From contig NZ_CP055157.1 of the NCBI RefSeq assembly GCF_013367775.1, positions 3,298,001 to 3,362,000 of the forward strand: a stretch of DNA of 64,000 bases, given 5' to 3'. Below the pieces are notes generated by a model, which saw only the letters and a list, made by a program, of their open reading frames with translations, ran no database searches and was not told where the DNA came from. Positions within the stretch are counted from its first letter, which is position 1. Each line of letters begins with the position of its first letter. This document shows positions 19,631 through 28,514 of the stretch, piece after piece. A program made the translations under genes and the position numbers. Source of the stretch: Microbulbifer sp. YPW1 (lineage in GTDB: Bacteria; Pseudomonadota; Gammaproteobacteria; Pseudomonadales; Cellvibrionaceae).

Positions 19631-21937
19631 ATGGATCTGGCAAAGCTTGGTGCAATTCTGTTGTCAGGATTTGTTTTGGCTGCTTGTGGCGGCGGGGGTG
19701 GGTCTTCGGACTCCGGTGGTGGAGCTTCCAGTAGCTCTTCCAGCAGCAGTTCTTCGGGAAGCTCCAGTGGCTCCTCAAGCAGTAGCTCGTCGAGCAGCAG
19801 TTCCTCAGGAGGGGCCAGCAGCTCTTCGGGAAGTAGCTCGTCGGGTAGCAGTTCTTCCAGCAGCGGCTCGTCCGGCGGTACCGATTCGGCACCTCCACAG
19901 GCTGAAATCATTTTCCCCTGGAAAATTTCTCGCAGTGACCAAAAGACCCTCCTGGTGAAGGGGGTAGCTTCAGATGAGAATGGCATTAGGGCGGTTCGGG
20001 TCAATGGCATTGATGCTGAGCTAACCGTGGTCTCTTCGACCGCTCCTTCGCCAAAGAGCCCGAATATGGCACCGCTGCCGGCATTCTCCGGAACCGGTAG
20101 CGAAAGCGACGGCTCTGGCACCGATGTGACCTGGGAAGTTTCGGTTCCCGCGCAGGACGGAGAGTCTACCGAACTGGTTGTTGAGACCGAGGATGATCAG
20201 GGCAACCTGGATTCTGAAGCGGAAACTGCCCAGATTATTCAGAAAAAGGTCCCGACGTCTTTCGTCGTCGATGAGGTTCATCGGCGACTTATCGGGCAGG
20301 CAAACAACAAGTCTTTGCTCACTTACGGTCTGGACGACGAGAGCTACTCCAGTGTCGAATTGGCGGAGCCAAAGTTTTGCTCGGGATTGGGGTATCGCCC
20401 GGATCAGGAAAAGGCAGTCTGTGCGACCCTGGTTGAGGATTGGTTTCGCCTGACCCAGATCGATCTGGAAAGTGGAGAAGATCAAGTCCTTCTCACCGAG
20501 CAGTTAGCGCTGGACCCGGAAGAATGGTCGTTTGCAAATGTGCTCAAACTCGAGGTATCCGAAGATGGTGCGTCGGCCTATATACTGACCAAGTTTTTCT
20601 CCAGCGTGGATTACGCGCTCAATAAGCCAGTAATTTTCCGCTACGACTTTTCCGCCGGTGAATTGGTCACTTTGGTTGATGGGAAAGTAAACAATGGCGA
20701 CAAAGTTACCACGGATACGTTTACCCTGGCGGATGAAGGGATCGTTGTTTTCAATGATGAGTTTGGCAGCGTAGATGCTGCTTACTTGATCGACTATGCC
20801 GGCGAATCCCTAACGCCCGTATCTCTGCTACCAGACTTGATTCTGGCTAACCTCGATGTGAATGCCGATGGGAGCTTGTTATTTACCGCCGGTTTTGACG
20901 GCATTGCCAAAACCGATGTTGCAGAGCAGAGCTCGGAAGTGATTTCTCTGGAGAGTGAGCAGAGCTTTTTTCAGGTAGATCAGATTCGTTCCGTGCGCCT
21001 GGATGAGGCCAATAACCGACTGCTTATTGGCGACGATGGCTTCGATTATGTATTGGCGATCGATACCGAAACGGGTGAGCGCTCTGAGTTTGCGGGTAAC
21101 GGAGTGGGCACAGGCAAGCGCATGTTGGCGCTCAGGTCCCTGGCGCTGGATGAAGTCAATGCAAAAGCCTACATTCTGGACGATGGGGGCAACGCGTCTT
21201 CCTACTTGATAGAAGTGGACCTGACGACAGGCAATCGCTCTATCCTGGCGGACTTTGGTGATGTCTGCCATCAGATAGCACAGGAGGTTGTTTTGCATCC
21301 AGAGGCCAATCAGGCCTATGCAGTATTCGACGGTGTCGTTTACTCCGTCAGCTTGGCCGATGGCAGTTTTGCAGTATTAACCGGTGATGAGTGCGGCGCA
21401 GCCGGTTTCGCGTTTACCGGGGGGGACCTCGATATTGATAATGGCAGGTTACTGCTGACAGATACCGCACTTAATGGTGTGGCGGCGGTCGACCTTGCTA
21501 CAGGTACATATAGTGTTCTGATCGAGTCCGACGAGGAACTCGATGTTCCCGTGGATCTGGTTGTTGATACCGCGACCAATAGTGCCTATATCGTATCGCA
21601 GGCAATTGATGGCCTGCATCAATATGACCTGGAAACCGGAGAACTGGTTGCTCTGCTGGATGCGTGCCTCGAGTCTTCAGTCAATGATATTCTGGACCCG
21701 AATATTGGCTCGGTTCAAAACGTGACGATGGACCCCGGTGGGCAGTATCTTTGGATTTCGGGAGATAGGGTAGGGAAGTACAATCTGCAGTCGCCCACGT
21801 GCCAGACAGAAATCGGCCGTACCCACAGCGTCCTGGACGTGAAGGTTACGTCCAAAGGACAGTTGCTGGGCACGGTGTTCAATCAGATGATTCAACTGGA
21901 TTTTGAAACAGGTGAAGCCGTGGTAATTTCCAAGTAA
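19631..21937 (+). CDS. Lipoprotein with polyserine linker and beta-propeller-like domain
   Basis: A 768-residue protein. A lipoprotein signal (LSGFVLAAC, lipidated Cys19) leads into a low-complexity linker of Ser and Gly up to about residue 84. Residues 85-195 look like an Ig-like bacterial domain (AEIIFPWKIS...VKGVASDENGIRAVRVNG). The rest holds repeated units of about 45-60 residues, such as LLTYGLDDES, YVLAIDTETGERSEF and LIEVDLTTGNRSIL, as in YVTN/NHL-like propellers. Polyserine linkers are typical of secreted proteins of Saccharophagus and Cellvibrio. Ligand unknown; surface binding or sensing of a polymer is possible. Confidence 0.82.
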   Translation: MDLAKLGAILLSGFVLAACGGGGGSSDSGGGASSSSSSSSSSGSSSGSSSSSSSSSSSSGGASSSSGSSSSGSSSSSSGSSGGTDSAPPQAEIIFPWKISRSDQKTLLVKGVASDENGIRAVRVNGIDAELTVVSSTAPSPKSPNMAPLPAFSGTGSESDGSGTDVTWEVSVPAQDGESTELVVETEDDQGNLDSEAETAQIIQKKVPTSFVVDEVHRRLIGQANNKSLLTYGLDDESYSSVELAEPKFCSGLGYRPDQEKAVCATLVEDWFRLTQIDLESGEDQVLLTEQLALDPEEWSFANVLKLEVSEDGASAYILTKFFSSVDYALNKPVIFRYDFSAGELVTLVDGKVNNGDKVTTDTFTLADEGIVVFNDEFGSVDAAYLIDYAGESLTPVSLLPDLILANLDVNADGSLLFTAGFDGIAKTDVAEQSSEVISLESEQSFFQVDQIRSVRLDEANNRLLIGDDGFDYVLAIDTETGERSEFAGNGVGTGKRMLALRSLALDEVNAKAYILDDGGNASSYLIEVDLTTGNRSILADFGDVCHQIAQEVVLHPEANQAYAVFDGVVYSVSLADGSFAVLTGDECGAAGFAFTGGDLDIDNGRLLLTDTALNGVAAVDLATGTYSVLIESDEELDVPVDLVVDTATNSAYIVSQAIDGLHQYDLETGELVALLDACLESSVNDILDPNIGSVQNVTMDPGGQYLWISGDRVGKYNLQSPTCQTEIGRTHSVLDVKVTSKGQLLGTVFNQMIQLDFETGEAVVISK
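19706..19879 (+). repeat. Low-complexity serine/glycine codon repeat
   Basis: Degenerate short repeats of AGC, TCC and TCT codons encode the polyserine linker of the lipoprotein. Codons are mixed, which suggests selection on the peptide rather than recent slippage of a single DNA unit. Confidence 0.8.
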
Positions 21938-21962
21938 GCGGCATTTTAGTACACAAAAAAAA

Positions 21963-21986
21963 GGCCACCGATTGGTGGCCTTTTTT
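21963..21986. terminator. Bidirectional intrinsic terminator
   Basis: GGCCACC / GGTGGCC stem with a GATT loop, flanked by eight A residues on the left and six T residues on the right. It ends the lipoprotein gene on the plus strand and fdxA on the minus strand. Confidence 0.93.
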
Positions 21987-21998
21987 GTTGCTGGGAGG

Positions 21999-22322
21999 TT
22001 AGCGCTCCAGCAGCTCCAGTTTCCCGGTCTTGCCATCCCACTCCTCGGCATCCGGCAGGGGATCTTTCTTTTCGGTAATGTTCGGCCACACTTCCGACAG
22101 CTCGGCGTTCAGCTCGATATATTCCTGCTGATCGTCCGGTACCTCATCTTCGGAGAAGATGGCATTGGCGGGGCACTCTGGCTCGCACAGTGCGCAGTCA
22201 ATGCACTCGTCCGGGTGAATCACCAGGAAGTTGGGACCTTCATAGAAACAGTCTACCGGGCAAACTTCCACACAGTCGGTGTATTTGCACTTGATGCAGT
22301 TTTCCCCAATTACGAATGTCAT
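21999..22322 (-). CDS. fdxA: 7Fe ferredoxin FdxA
   Basis: A 107-residue seven-iron ferredoxin carrying one 3Fe-4S and one 4Fe-4S cluster. The cysteine sets are [18 protein letters not shown] near 9-26 and [12 protein letters not shown] near 40-51. The length, the Asp/Glu-rich tail and the ATG with GAGGGA ribosome site all fit. It acts as a low-potential cytoplasmic electron carrier. It follows mutS, an arrangement conserved in many gammaproteobacteria. Confidence 0.95.
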   Translation of the reverse strand: MTFVIGENCIKCKYTDCVEVCPVDCFYEGPNFLVIHPDECIDCALCEPECPANAIFSEDEVPDDQQEYIELNAELSEVWPNITEKKDPLPDAEEWDGKTGKLELLER

Positions 22323-22461
22323 GCTTGTCCCTCGATAATGCTATGGCGTTGCCGCTGCCCGGCCAGCTCTGCATGCCGACCGCGCCCTATTCTGAAAGCA
22401 GCGGATTTTAGCAAGGTCTGGCGCGATTTGTAGTGGCTTTTGAGTCGAATTGGTTGGGTAC

Positions 22462-25134
22462 TTATAACAATTTGCGCAGGGCGTAGAGCTGTTCCAGCGC
22501 CTGGCGCGGTGTCATGTCGTCCGGATCCAGTGTTTCCAGAGCCTCCACAGCCGGGTGCGGGGCGCTGCCGAACAGGTCAACCTGGGCCGGCGCTGTGGGC
22601 TTCGCTTTGGCGGCAGGCCTGGTAGTCTCCACCGGTGCGACTGCATGCACACTGGCTGATTCTAGGGAGTTTTCCGGCTGAGCCACAGATTTTGGTCCAG
22701 GGCCGGAATCGCGGGTGGTGTTACCGGCCTCCAATGCCGCCAGGCGCGCCTTGGCTTCCTCGAGCACTTCTTGGGGAATACCCGCCAGCTTGGCCACCTG
22801 CAGGCCGTAACTCTTGGACGCCGGTCCCTCCTGGATACGGTGCAGGAACACGATAGAGTCGCCGTGCTCGGTGGCGTTCAGGTGAATGTTAGCGGCGTCC
22901 GGGCACTGCTCCGGCAGTTCTGTCAACTCGAAATAGTGGGTGGCGAAGAGGGTGAAAGCGCGGACCTTGTCGGCCAGGAAGTGGGCGCAGGCCCAGGCCA
23001 GAGATAGGCCATCATAGGTACTGGTGCCGCGGCCGATCTCATCCATCAGGATCAGGCTGTGCTCACTGGCGTTGCGCAGGATATTCGCAGTTTCGGTCAT
23101 CTCCACCATAAAGGTGGAGCGGCCGCCGGCCAGGTCGTCGGCACTGCCGATACGGGTAAAGATGCGGTCCAGCAGACCGATACGGGCACTGTCCGCGGGC
23201 ACAAAGCTACCGCAATGGGCGAGCAGGGCAATGAGCGCGGTCTGGCGCATGTAGGTCGATTTACCACCCATATTCGGGCCGGTAATGACCAGCATGCGGC
23301 GGGATTCGTGCAGGTCGATGTCATTAGCCACAAACGGGTCGTCCAGAACCTGCTCCACCACCGGGTGGCGGCCGCCTTCCACATGAATGCCGGGTTGCTC
23401 GGACAGTTCAGGCTGGCTCAGGCGCAGCTGGTCTGCACGCTCGGCCATGTTCGCCAGTACGTCCAGCTGGGATACCGCGGCGGCGGCTGTCTGCAGTGCC
23501 GCCAGGTGCTCGTTGAGGGTGGTGATCAGCTCCTCGTAGAGAAACTTTTCCCGGGCCAGGGCGCGGCTCTTGGCAGAGAGCGCCTTGTCTTCAAACTCTT
23601 TCAGTTCTGGGGTAATAAAGCGCTCGGCGTTTTTCAGGGTCTGGCGACGGATATAGTCTGCCGGTGCCTTGTCGCTCTGTCCGCGGCTGATTTCGATAAA
23701 GTAGCCGTGCACCCGGTTGTAGCCAACCTTCAGGGTAGGGATACCGGTGCGCTCTTTCTCGCGTACTTCCAGCTGTACCAGATAATCCCCGGCGTTCTCG
23801 CTGATCCCGCGTAGCTCATCCAGCTCTTCGTCAAAGCCCTCGGCAATCACGCCGCCCTCGCGTATCACTACCGGCGGGTTTTCGACCAGTGCGCGCTGGA
23901 GCAGCTCCACGGTTTCGGGCCATTGGCCCATCTCATTGCTCAATTGGCCGAGCAGGGCTGCATTGGTTTCGCTGAGCTGGCGCTGCAGTTCCGGGAACTG
24001 GGCCAGGGACATCCCCAGCCGCGAAAGGTCTCGCGGGCGCGCGGAGCGCAGGGCCAGGCGGCCGAGAATCCGCTCCATATCGCCGATCGGCTTGAGCGCT
24101 TCACGCAAGGGTTCAAAGCGGTAGTCACCAATCAGCGCGGCAATCGCCTGCTGGCGTTGCTGCAGCGTATTCAGGTTGCGCAGGGGATTGTTCAGCCAGC
24201 GGCGCAGCAGTCGGCTGCCCATAGCGGTTTTACAGGCATCGAAAACTGACAGCAGCGTGTTGTCGTCGCCACCATTCAGGTTGGTATCGATCTCCAGATT
24301 GCGGCGGCTGGCGGGGTCCAGGGCCACGGTATCTTCACTGCGTTCCGTGCGCAGGGTGCGGATATGGGGCAGGTCTGTGCGCTGGGTGTCGCGGGCATAC
24401 TGCAGCAGGCAACCGGCCGCAGACAGGGCCGCGTGCATGTGGCTGCAACCGAATGCCTCCAGGTCCAGGGTGCCAAACTGGCGATTTAACAGGCGCAGGG
24501 CGCTTTCAAGGTCGAACTCCCAGGGCGCGCGGCGACGCAGGCCTGCGCGGCGCTCGATTTCAGCGGGCAGGCTGAGATCTTCCGAGACCAGCAGCTCGGT
24601 AGGGCTGAAGCGCTGGATCTGCTCTGTCAGTGCTTCCAGGGTTTCCACTTCCTGCACCGCGAAATACCCGGTGCCCACATCCAGCAGGGCGAGGCCGAAG
24701 TGGTCGCCCACCAGCACGCTGGCCGCCAGCAGGTTGTCCCGGCGTTCGTTGAGCAGGGCCTCGTCTGTGACGGTGCCGGGAGTGACGATGCGCACCACCT
24801 TGCGCTCCACCGGCCCCTTGCTGGTGGCGGGATCGCCAATCTGTTCGGCAATGGCCACGGAGACGCCGGCCTTGATCAACCGGGCCAGATAGCCCTCGGC
24901 CGCATGGTAAGGAATGCCGGCCATGGGAATCGGTTGCCCACCGGATTTGCCGCGGGCGGTCAGGGTCACATCCAGCAGCTCCGCCGCGCGCTTCGCATCG
25001 TCATAGAACAACTCGTAGAAGTCTCCCATGCGATAGAACACCAGCTCCTGGGGGTGTTCCGCCTTGATACGCAAATATTGCTGCATCATCGGCGTGTGTT
25101 CGGGCTTGGCGGTTTTAGCTGCGGTTGCGGGCAT
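22462..25134 (-). CDS. mutS: DNA mismatch repair protein MutS
   Basis: An 890-residue mismatch-recognition ATPase that dimerises on DNA and recruits MutL. The mismatch-binding Phe-x-Glu motif is seen in [10 protein letters not shown] near residue 35, Walker [14 protein letters not shown] in the C-terminal third, then the Walker B stretch [16 protein letters not shown]. The last part has a low-complexity linker and a short C-terminal tetramerisation tail ([19 protein letters not shown]). ATG at 25134 matches the family N-terminus (EHTPMMQQY); in-frame sequence upstream does not. Confidence 0.97.
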   Translation of the reverse strand: MPATAAKTAKPEHTPMMQQYLRIKAEHPQELVFYRMGDFYELFYDDAKRAAELLDVTLTARGKSGGQPIPMAGIPYHAAEGYLARLIKAGVSVAIAEQIGDPATSKGPVERKVVRIVTPGTVTDEALLNERRDNLLAASVLVGDHFGLALLDVGTGYFAVQEVETLEALTEQIQRFSPTELLVSEDLSLPAEIERRAGLRRRAPWEFDLESALRLLNRQFGTLDLEAFGCSHMHAALSAAGCLLQYARDTQRTDLPHIRTLRTERSEDTVALDPASRRNLEIDTNLNGGDDNTLLSVFDACKTAMGSRLLRRWLNNPLRNLNTLQQRQQAIAALIGDYRFEPLREALKPIGDMERILGRLALRSARPRDLSRLGMSLAQFPELQRQLSETNAALLGQLSNEMGQWPETVELLQRALVENPPVVIREGGVIAEGFDEELDELRGISENAGDYLVQLEVREKERTGIPTLKVGYNRVHGYFIEISRGQSDKAPADYIRRQTLKNAERFITPELKEFEDKALSAKSRALAREKFLYEELITTLNEHLAALQTAAAAVSQLDVLANMAERADQLRLSQPELSEQPGIHVEGGRHPVVEQVLDDPFVANDIDLHESRRMLVITGPNMGGKSTYMRQTALIALLAHCGSFVPADSARIGLLDRIFTRIGSADDLAGGRSTFMVEMTETANILRNASEHSLILMDEIGRGTSTYDGLSLAWACAHFLADKVRAFTLFATHYFELTELPEQCPDAANIHLNATEHGDSIVFLHRIQEGPASKSYGLQVAKLAGIPQEVLEEAKARLAALEAGNTTRDSGPGPKSVAQPENSLESASVHAVAPVETTRPAAKAKPTAPAQVDLFGSAPHPAVEALETLDPDDMTPRQALEQLYALRKLL

Positions 25135-25458
25135 GAATAAAAAATCTTTATAAAACAGTGGGTTATTTGTTTTTCTGTGCCGGCCTCCGGGGCCGGGGAC
25201 GGGACAGGAGCGTCCCGTAGTGGGCGAATGGCACAAGCGCGCAAGGATACCAAAGCGGCTTGCAAACCACTATCGGGTACGCCGCGAGACTGAATGGTCG
25301 AATGCGCAATAACGGGGGCAAAGGGCAATGGGGACGGGGCCTGGGAAGCCTCGCGTGCAATAAGGTGAAATTGGTAGAAAACGGTTATTTCCCGTTCTAC
25401 TGCCGCCATCTTAAGCTGGTAAGAGGTCATGCTGGCAGTGCGTGCCGAAGGAGGTAAC
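25135..25458. other. Gap between divergent mutS and DUF6482 genes
   Basis: 324 bases that should hold both divergent promoters. I see no gene. An imperfect hairpin (GTAGAA / TTCTAC arms, 25374-25400) lies 60-85 bases before the DUF6482 start and could be a leader structure. No clear -35/-10 pair stands out. Confidence 0.4.
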
Positions 25459-25704
25459 ATGAATCTACATATTCTTTCCCTGGAGGGACAGTTTTATCTC
25501 GTTGAGGCCGTAGATGAGAATGGCAGGCAGCTCTTGACCGACAGGAAGGATAGACCTCACCGGTTCCATTGCCTGGAAGAGATCCGCGATCATTTTCACA
25601 GCCACAAACTCGAGGAAGTTTGGTTGGAGCAGCTGACCCCGTACGAAGAAATGTGCGGGCTAGAAGATGAGACTTCGCCGTTGAAAGTTCAGTTGCACTG
25701 GTAA
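25459..25704 (+). CDS. DUF6482-like small protein
   Basis: An 81-residue soluble protein, with an ideal AAGGAGG ribosome site before ATG at 25459. It opens with LHILSLEGQFYLVEAVDENG and contains EEMCG near the C-terminus, both features of the DUF6482 family known from pseudomonads. No function is known. It appears to be a single-gene unit; a GC-rich hairpin without T-run follows at 25720-25735. Confidence 0.72.
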   Translation: MNLHILSLEGQFYLVEAVDENGRQLLTDRKDRPHRFHCLEEIRDHFHSHKLEEVWLEQLTPYEEMCGLEDETSPLKVQLHW

Positions 25705-25943
25705 CTGGCAAAATTAGCTGGCGGCGGCAGCCGCCGTTCCCTGTCGCCGTGTCCAGGTGTCCTGCCCCGTTGGCCCTTTCTTTAATGTATCGCGTCCCCA
25801 GTCCTGTGAGGGCGCGGTCCAAATTTCGTATTGCCCTGTAAATCCATTTTTCACCCTATCGGGCAATCCGATGGGACCCGCGTTTATTTCTAATTGCAGG
25901 CGCGTCATGATAAGTCGCGAATATCAGAATTTGGGGGCGCATC

Positions 25944-26828
25944 GTGCTGGCAGTTGGTTTCCGCCTATGGGCATTGCTGATGGCAATGCTGCCGGGGTTT
26001 ATTCTTGCGGAGTGTGGCACTGGTAACAGCCCAGGATTCGAACTTGGTGGTGCGGCCCGGCAACTTTCTGGGGGGGGTAGGTTTGCCAGTATGGAAGATG
26101 GTGGGCACGCGGTTACTCTGTCCATGGCGGATGTGCGGAAGTTTCTTACTCCCTGTCTTAACTCTACTTCTCTACCCATGGTGGAGTGGGCAAATCAGGC
26201 GGGTATCACTGCCGTCGTAAATGGTGGGTATTTTTATAGCAACACGCCACTGTCACTGGTTGTGGTGAATGGCGAGCGCTTGGCGGACAACGTGGCTGCC
26301 GTCACTCGCAACAATCAGTCTTTCCCGGTTTTGCGCAGTGCTGTGTGGGCAAGCGCTGAAGGTGAGGTGAAAATCGGCTGGGTGGGGCTGGATGATGCTG
26401 GCTCTTTGCGAGAGTTTTCCCAGCCGATGCCTTACCAGGAAAATCAGGCGGAGCCACTGAAGCCACCGGAGGATATCCTGGGCACCACGATCAATCCCGA
26501 TTGGGCGATCGGCGGCGGCCCGCGTTTACTAAAGGGTGGCCTGGCAGCAATAAGTTACGACGAAGAAATTTTCTGGGGCTCGGGGGTGGTGCTCGACGAT
26601 GTACGGCCGCGCACGGCCATTTGTATCACGCGTGAGGACACTCTTGTTTTGTATGTCAATGAAGGGATACGTCTGGACGCAATGCCGCAAAAATTACTCG
26701 GGTTGGGCTGTGTTGAAGCGATGAACCTGGATGGTGGCGGCTCATCTGCCATGTATGTGGAGGGGCGGGCAATCCTGGATCAGCAGAGGGCTGTGCCGGT
26801 GGTATTTGCGGTCCGGGCACCGCAGTAA
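25944..26828 (+). CDS. Phosphodiester glycosidase family (NAGPA-domain) secreted protein
   Basis: A 294-residue protein with an N-terminal signal segment (LWALLMAMLPGFILAEC). The NAGPA domain is shown by AVVNGGYFYSNTPL, AIGGGPRLLKGG, RTAICI and the closing NLDGGGSSAMYV. The family includes the animal enzyme that removes GlcNAc from GlcNAc-phospho-mannose, and bacterial members that cleave sugar-1-phosphodiesters. The start GTG at 25944 has a weak ribosome site. It is convergent with the nanE-gntR pair and may serve the adjacent mannose/ManNAc locus. Exact bond cleaved unknown. Confidence 0.82.
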   Translation: MLAVGFRLWALLMAMLPGFILAECGTGNSPGFELGGAARQLSGGGRFASMEDGGHAVTLSMADVRKFLTPCLNSTSLPMVEWANQAGITAVVNGGYFYSNTPLSLVVVNGERLADNVAAVTRNNQSFPVLRSAVWASAEGEVKIGWVGLDDAGSLREFSQPMPYQENQAEPLKPPEDILGTTINPDWAIGGGPRLLKGGLAAISYDEEIFWGSGVVLDDVRPRTAICITREDTLVLYVNEGIRLDAMPQKLLGLGCVEAMNLDGGGSSAMYVEGRAILDQQRAVPVVFAVRAPQ

Positions 26829-26881
26829 GTAAGTGAGCAACCTCGGTAACAGCGGGAGAGTTCACTTTGTGCAGAGAATCA

Positions 26882-27637
26882 TCATGTGCTTACGTCGAAT
26901 GGTTCCGAGCTACCCGGAGGGTATTCTGGCACCGGACTTTGTTCGTGGGGCCACATGGCCGAGGCAAACCACTCGGTCACCACTTCCGTGCGAGTAATCG
27001 CAGTGCCCACGGTAACCGCCCAGGCGCCTATTTTTCGCGCTTCTGCGCAGTGTGAGGGGGTGTTGAAACGCCCTTCCGCCATGACGCGGGGAAAGCGCGC
27101 GCACAGAGCGTGCAGAAATGCAAAGTCCGGATCCGCTGGTACCGGACCGCCCGTATAGCCGGACAGCGTAGTGCCGACGATCGCCGCGCCTGCCGCATAC
27201 ACTTCCTCCGCATCGCGCAAACAACTGCAATCCCCCATGGCGATTTTTCCGAGCCGTCTGATCTCGGCGATCAGGGTAATTACTGGAGTGGGGCGAGCGC
27301 GGTTCGTGCCATCGACTGCAATGATATCGGCGCCGGCATCGGCCAGGGCGTGGACATCTTCCACTAGTGGGGTGATTCGCACCGGGCTGCCTGGTAGATC
27401 CCGTTTTACGATACCGACAATCGGTACATCGGGAAGCGCATGTCGAACCCTGGCCAGGCGCGCGGCGCCCTCGATGCGCAACCCTTCGGCACCGCCGGCG
27501 AGGGCGGCTTTTGCCAGACGCACCACCGTATCGTCATTGTCCATCGGGCCGCGGTCTACGGGCTGGCAGGAAACAATCAGTCCGCTGGTGAGTTTGCGGT
27601 CAATGGCCTCTAGCGGGTGCAGAGTGGTGCTTGTCAT
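26882..27637 (-). CDS. nanE: N-acylmannosamine-6-phosphate 2-epimerase, NanE
   Basis: A 251-residue TIM-barrel epimerase that converts ManNAc-6-phosphate to GlcNAc-6-phosphate. Diagnostic stretches are GLIVSCQPVDRGPMD, GIVKRDLPGSPVRITP with the catalytic Lys, IIAVDGTNRARP, and GAAIVGTTLSGYT. Its ATG overlaps the stop codon of the gntR gene by one base. With the ROK kinase across the divergent promoter it gives a ManNAc to GlcNAc-6-P route; nagA and nagB are not in the window. Neuraminate lyase is also absent, so sialic acid need not be the source. Confidence 0.92.
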   Translation of the reverse strand: MTSTTLHPLEAIDRKLTSGLIVSCQPVDRGPMDNDDTVVRLAKAALAGGAEGLRIEGAARLARVRHALPDVPIVGIVKRDLPGSPVRITPLVEDVHALADAGADIIAVDGTNRARPTPVITLIAEIRRLGKIAMGDCSCLRDAEEVYAAGAAIVGTTLSGYTGGPVPADPDFAFLHALCARFPRVMAEGRFNTPSHCAEARKIGAWAVTVGTAITRTEVVTEWFASAMWPHEQSPVPEYPPGSSEPFDVST

Positions 27638-28371
27638 TATTCATATACCGTGGCCAGGCGTGTGCCATTGCGCTGTACCAGAACATTGAAGCGGTAGCGA
27701 TCGGCACGGTAGAGACTTTTGGCCAGCTCGATAATCCGACCCTGTTCGTCATACACCGTGCGTTCGGCAAGTAGTGCGGGGCTGAAGGTTGGAATCTGCA
27801 ATTGCTCTGCCTCCTCTTCGTCTACCACGGTGGCGCTGATCTGTTGCTTGGCCTGGTCCACGACGATTTCATATTGCCGGTGTAACAGGTCATACAGTGA
27901 GCTGGTATGCAATTCCTGAATGGCCAGGTCCGGGAAAATCGCTTTTGGCAGGTAAACCCGTTCGATGGCTACTGGGCAGCCATCAGCGAGTCGCAAGCGG
28001 CGGATCAGGAATAGCTCTGCGCCTGGGGCCAGGTTCATCTTGCTGGCCATTTTCACATCGGCCTGGATTACATCATTGAACAGCAGTTTGTTGGAGGGCT
28101 TCAGGCCAAGCTGCTGCATCTCTTCACTGAATGACATCAGTTTGAGCTGGTTGGCCAGCGGTTTGGCGAGCACAAAAATACCGGCGCCTTGGCGAATTTC
28201 AATGTGCTTCAGCTCCTCCAGGTATTTGAGGGCTCGGCGCAGGGTGTCACGGGAAACCTGAGTGAGTTCCGCCAGCTCGCGCTCGCCGGGGAGGCGCGCG
28301 CCCGGAGTTTGTTGGTCGATAAGATCCAGTAGCTGCTGGTGCAACCGCTGCTGCTTGCGAGTCATCGCCAT
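27637..28371 (-). CDS. GntR/HutC-family transcriptional regulator
   Basis: A 244-residue repressor-type protein. The winged helix-turn-helix lies at residues 5-70 (LPGERELAELTQVSRDTLRRAL), followed by a UTRA ligand domain (LRLADGCPVAIERVYLP; LLAERTVYDEQGRIIELAKSLYR). GGAGGGG seven bases before ATG at 28371 sets the start; ATG 28365 and TTG 28377 are alternatives. UTRA domains of this group usually sense a sugar phosphate. It shares the operon with nanE and faces the ABC-transporter operon, so it likely represses both through dyads in between. Confidence 0.9.
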   Translation of the reverse strand: MAMTRKQQRLHQQLLDLIDQQTPGARLPGERELAELTQVSRDTLRRALKYLEELKHIEIRQGAGIFVLAKPLANQLKLMSFSEEMQQLGLKPSNKLLFNDVIQADVKMASKMNLAPGAELFLIRRLRLADGCPVAIERVYLPKAIFPDLAIQELHTSSLYDLLHRQYEIVVDQAKQQISATVVDEEEAEQLQIPTFSPALLAERTVYDEQGRIIELAKSLYRADRYRFNVLVQRNGTRLATVYE

Positions 28372-28397
28372 AAGCAAACCCCTCCGAATGCTAATCG

Positions 28398-28407
28398 TCC
28401 AATTGGT
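28398..28407. promoter_or_regulatory. Candidate GntR operator 1
   Basis: TCCA-AT-TGGT, one mismatch from ACCA-N2-TGGT, located 27-36 bases upstream of the gntR start codon. The match to operator 2 supports a common binding protein, presumably the divergent GntR regulator. Confidence 0.45.
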
Positions 28408-28449
28408 ATTTTTTTGTGCGGATAGATGGTCATACTCGCTAGATATTAT

Positions 28450-28459
28450 ACCAAATGGT
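28450..28459. promoter_or_regulatory. Candidate GntR operator 2
   Basis: ACCA-AA-TGGT dyad inside ATATTATACCAAATGGT, 56-65 bases upstream of the substrate-binding-protein gene. It abuts an AT-rich TATTAT stretch likely to be a promoter -10. A third half-site, GTACCAATG, lies at about 28490-28498. Confidence 0.5.
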
Positions 28460-28514
28460 TTGATTTTGGAAATTTTCTCCGATAAGGTCGTACCAATGTA
28501 AAGGGGGTCTAATA

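Noticed and set aside
19706..19879. Short repeats that could suggest a CRISPR or minisatellite
   Set aside because: Repeats are degenerate serine codons in frame inside a lipoprotein gene, with no spacers.
24176..24892. Plus-strand open frames within mutS
   Set aside because: Ser/Arg-rich translation typical of a frame shadow; mutS is unambiguous on the other strand.
25720..25735. GGCGGC/GCCGCC hairpin after the DUF6482 gene as intrinsic terminator
   Set aside because: No T-run follows; too weak to list as a terminator.
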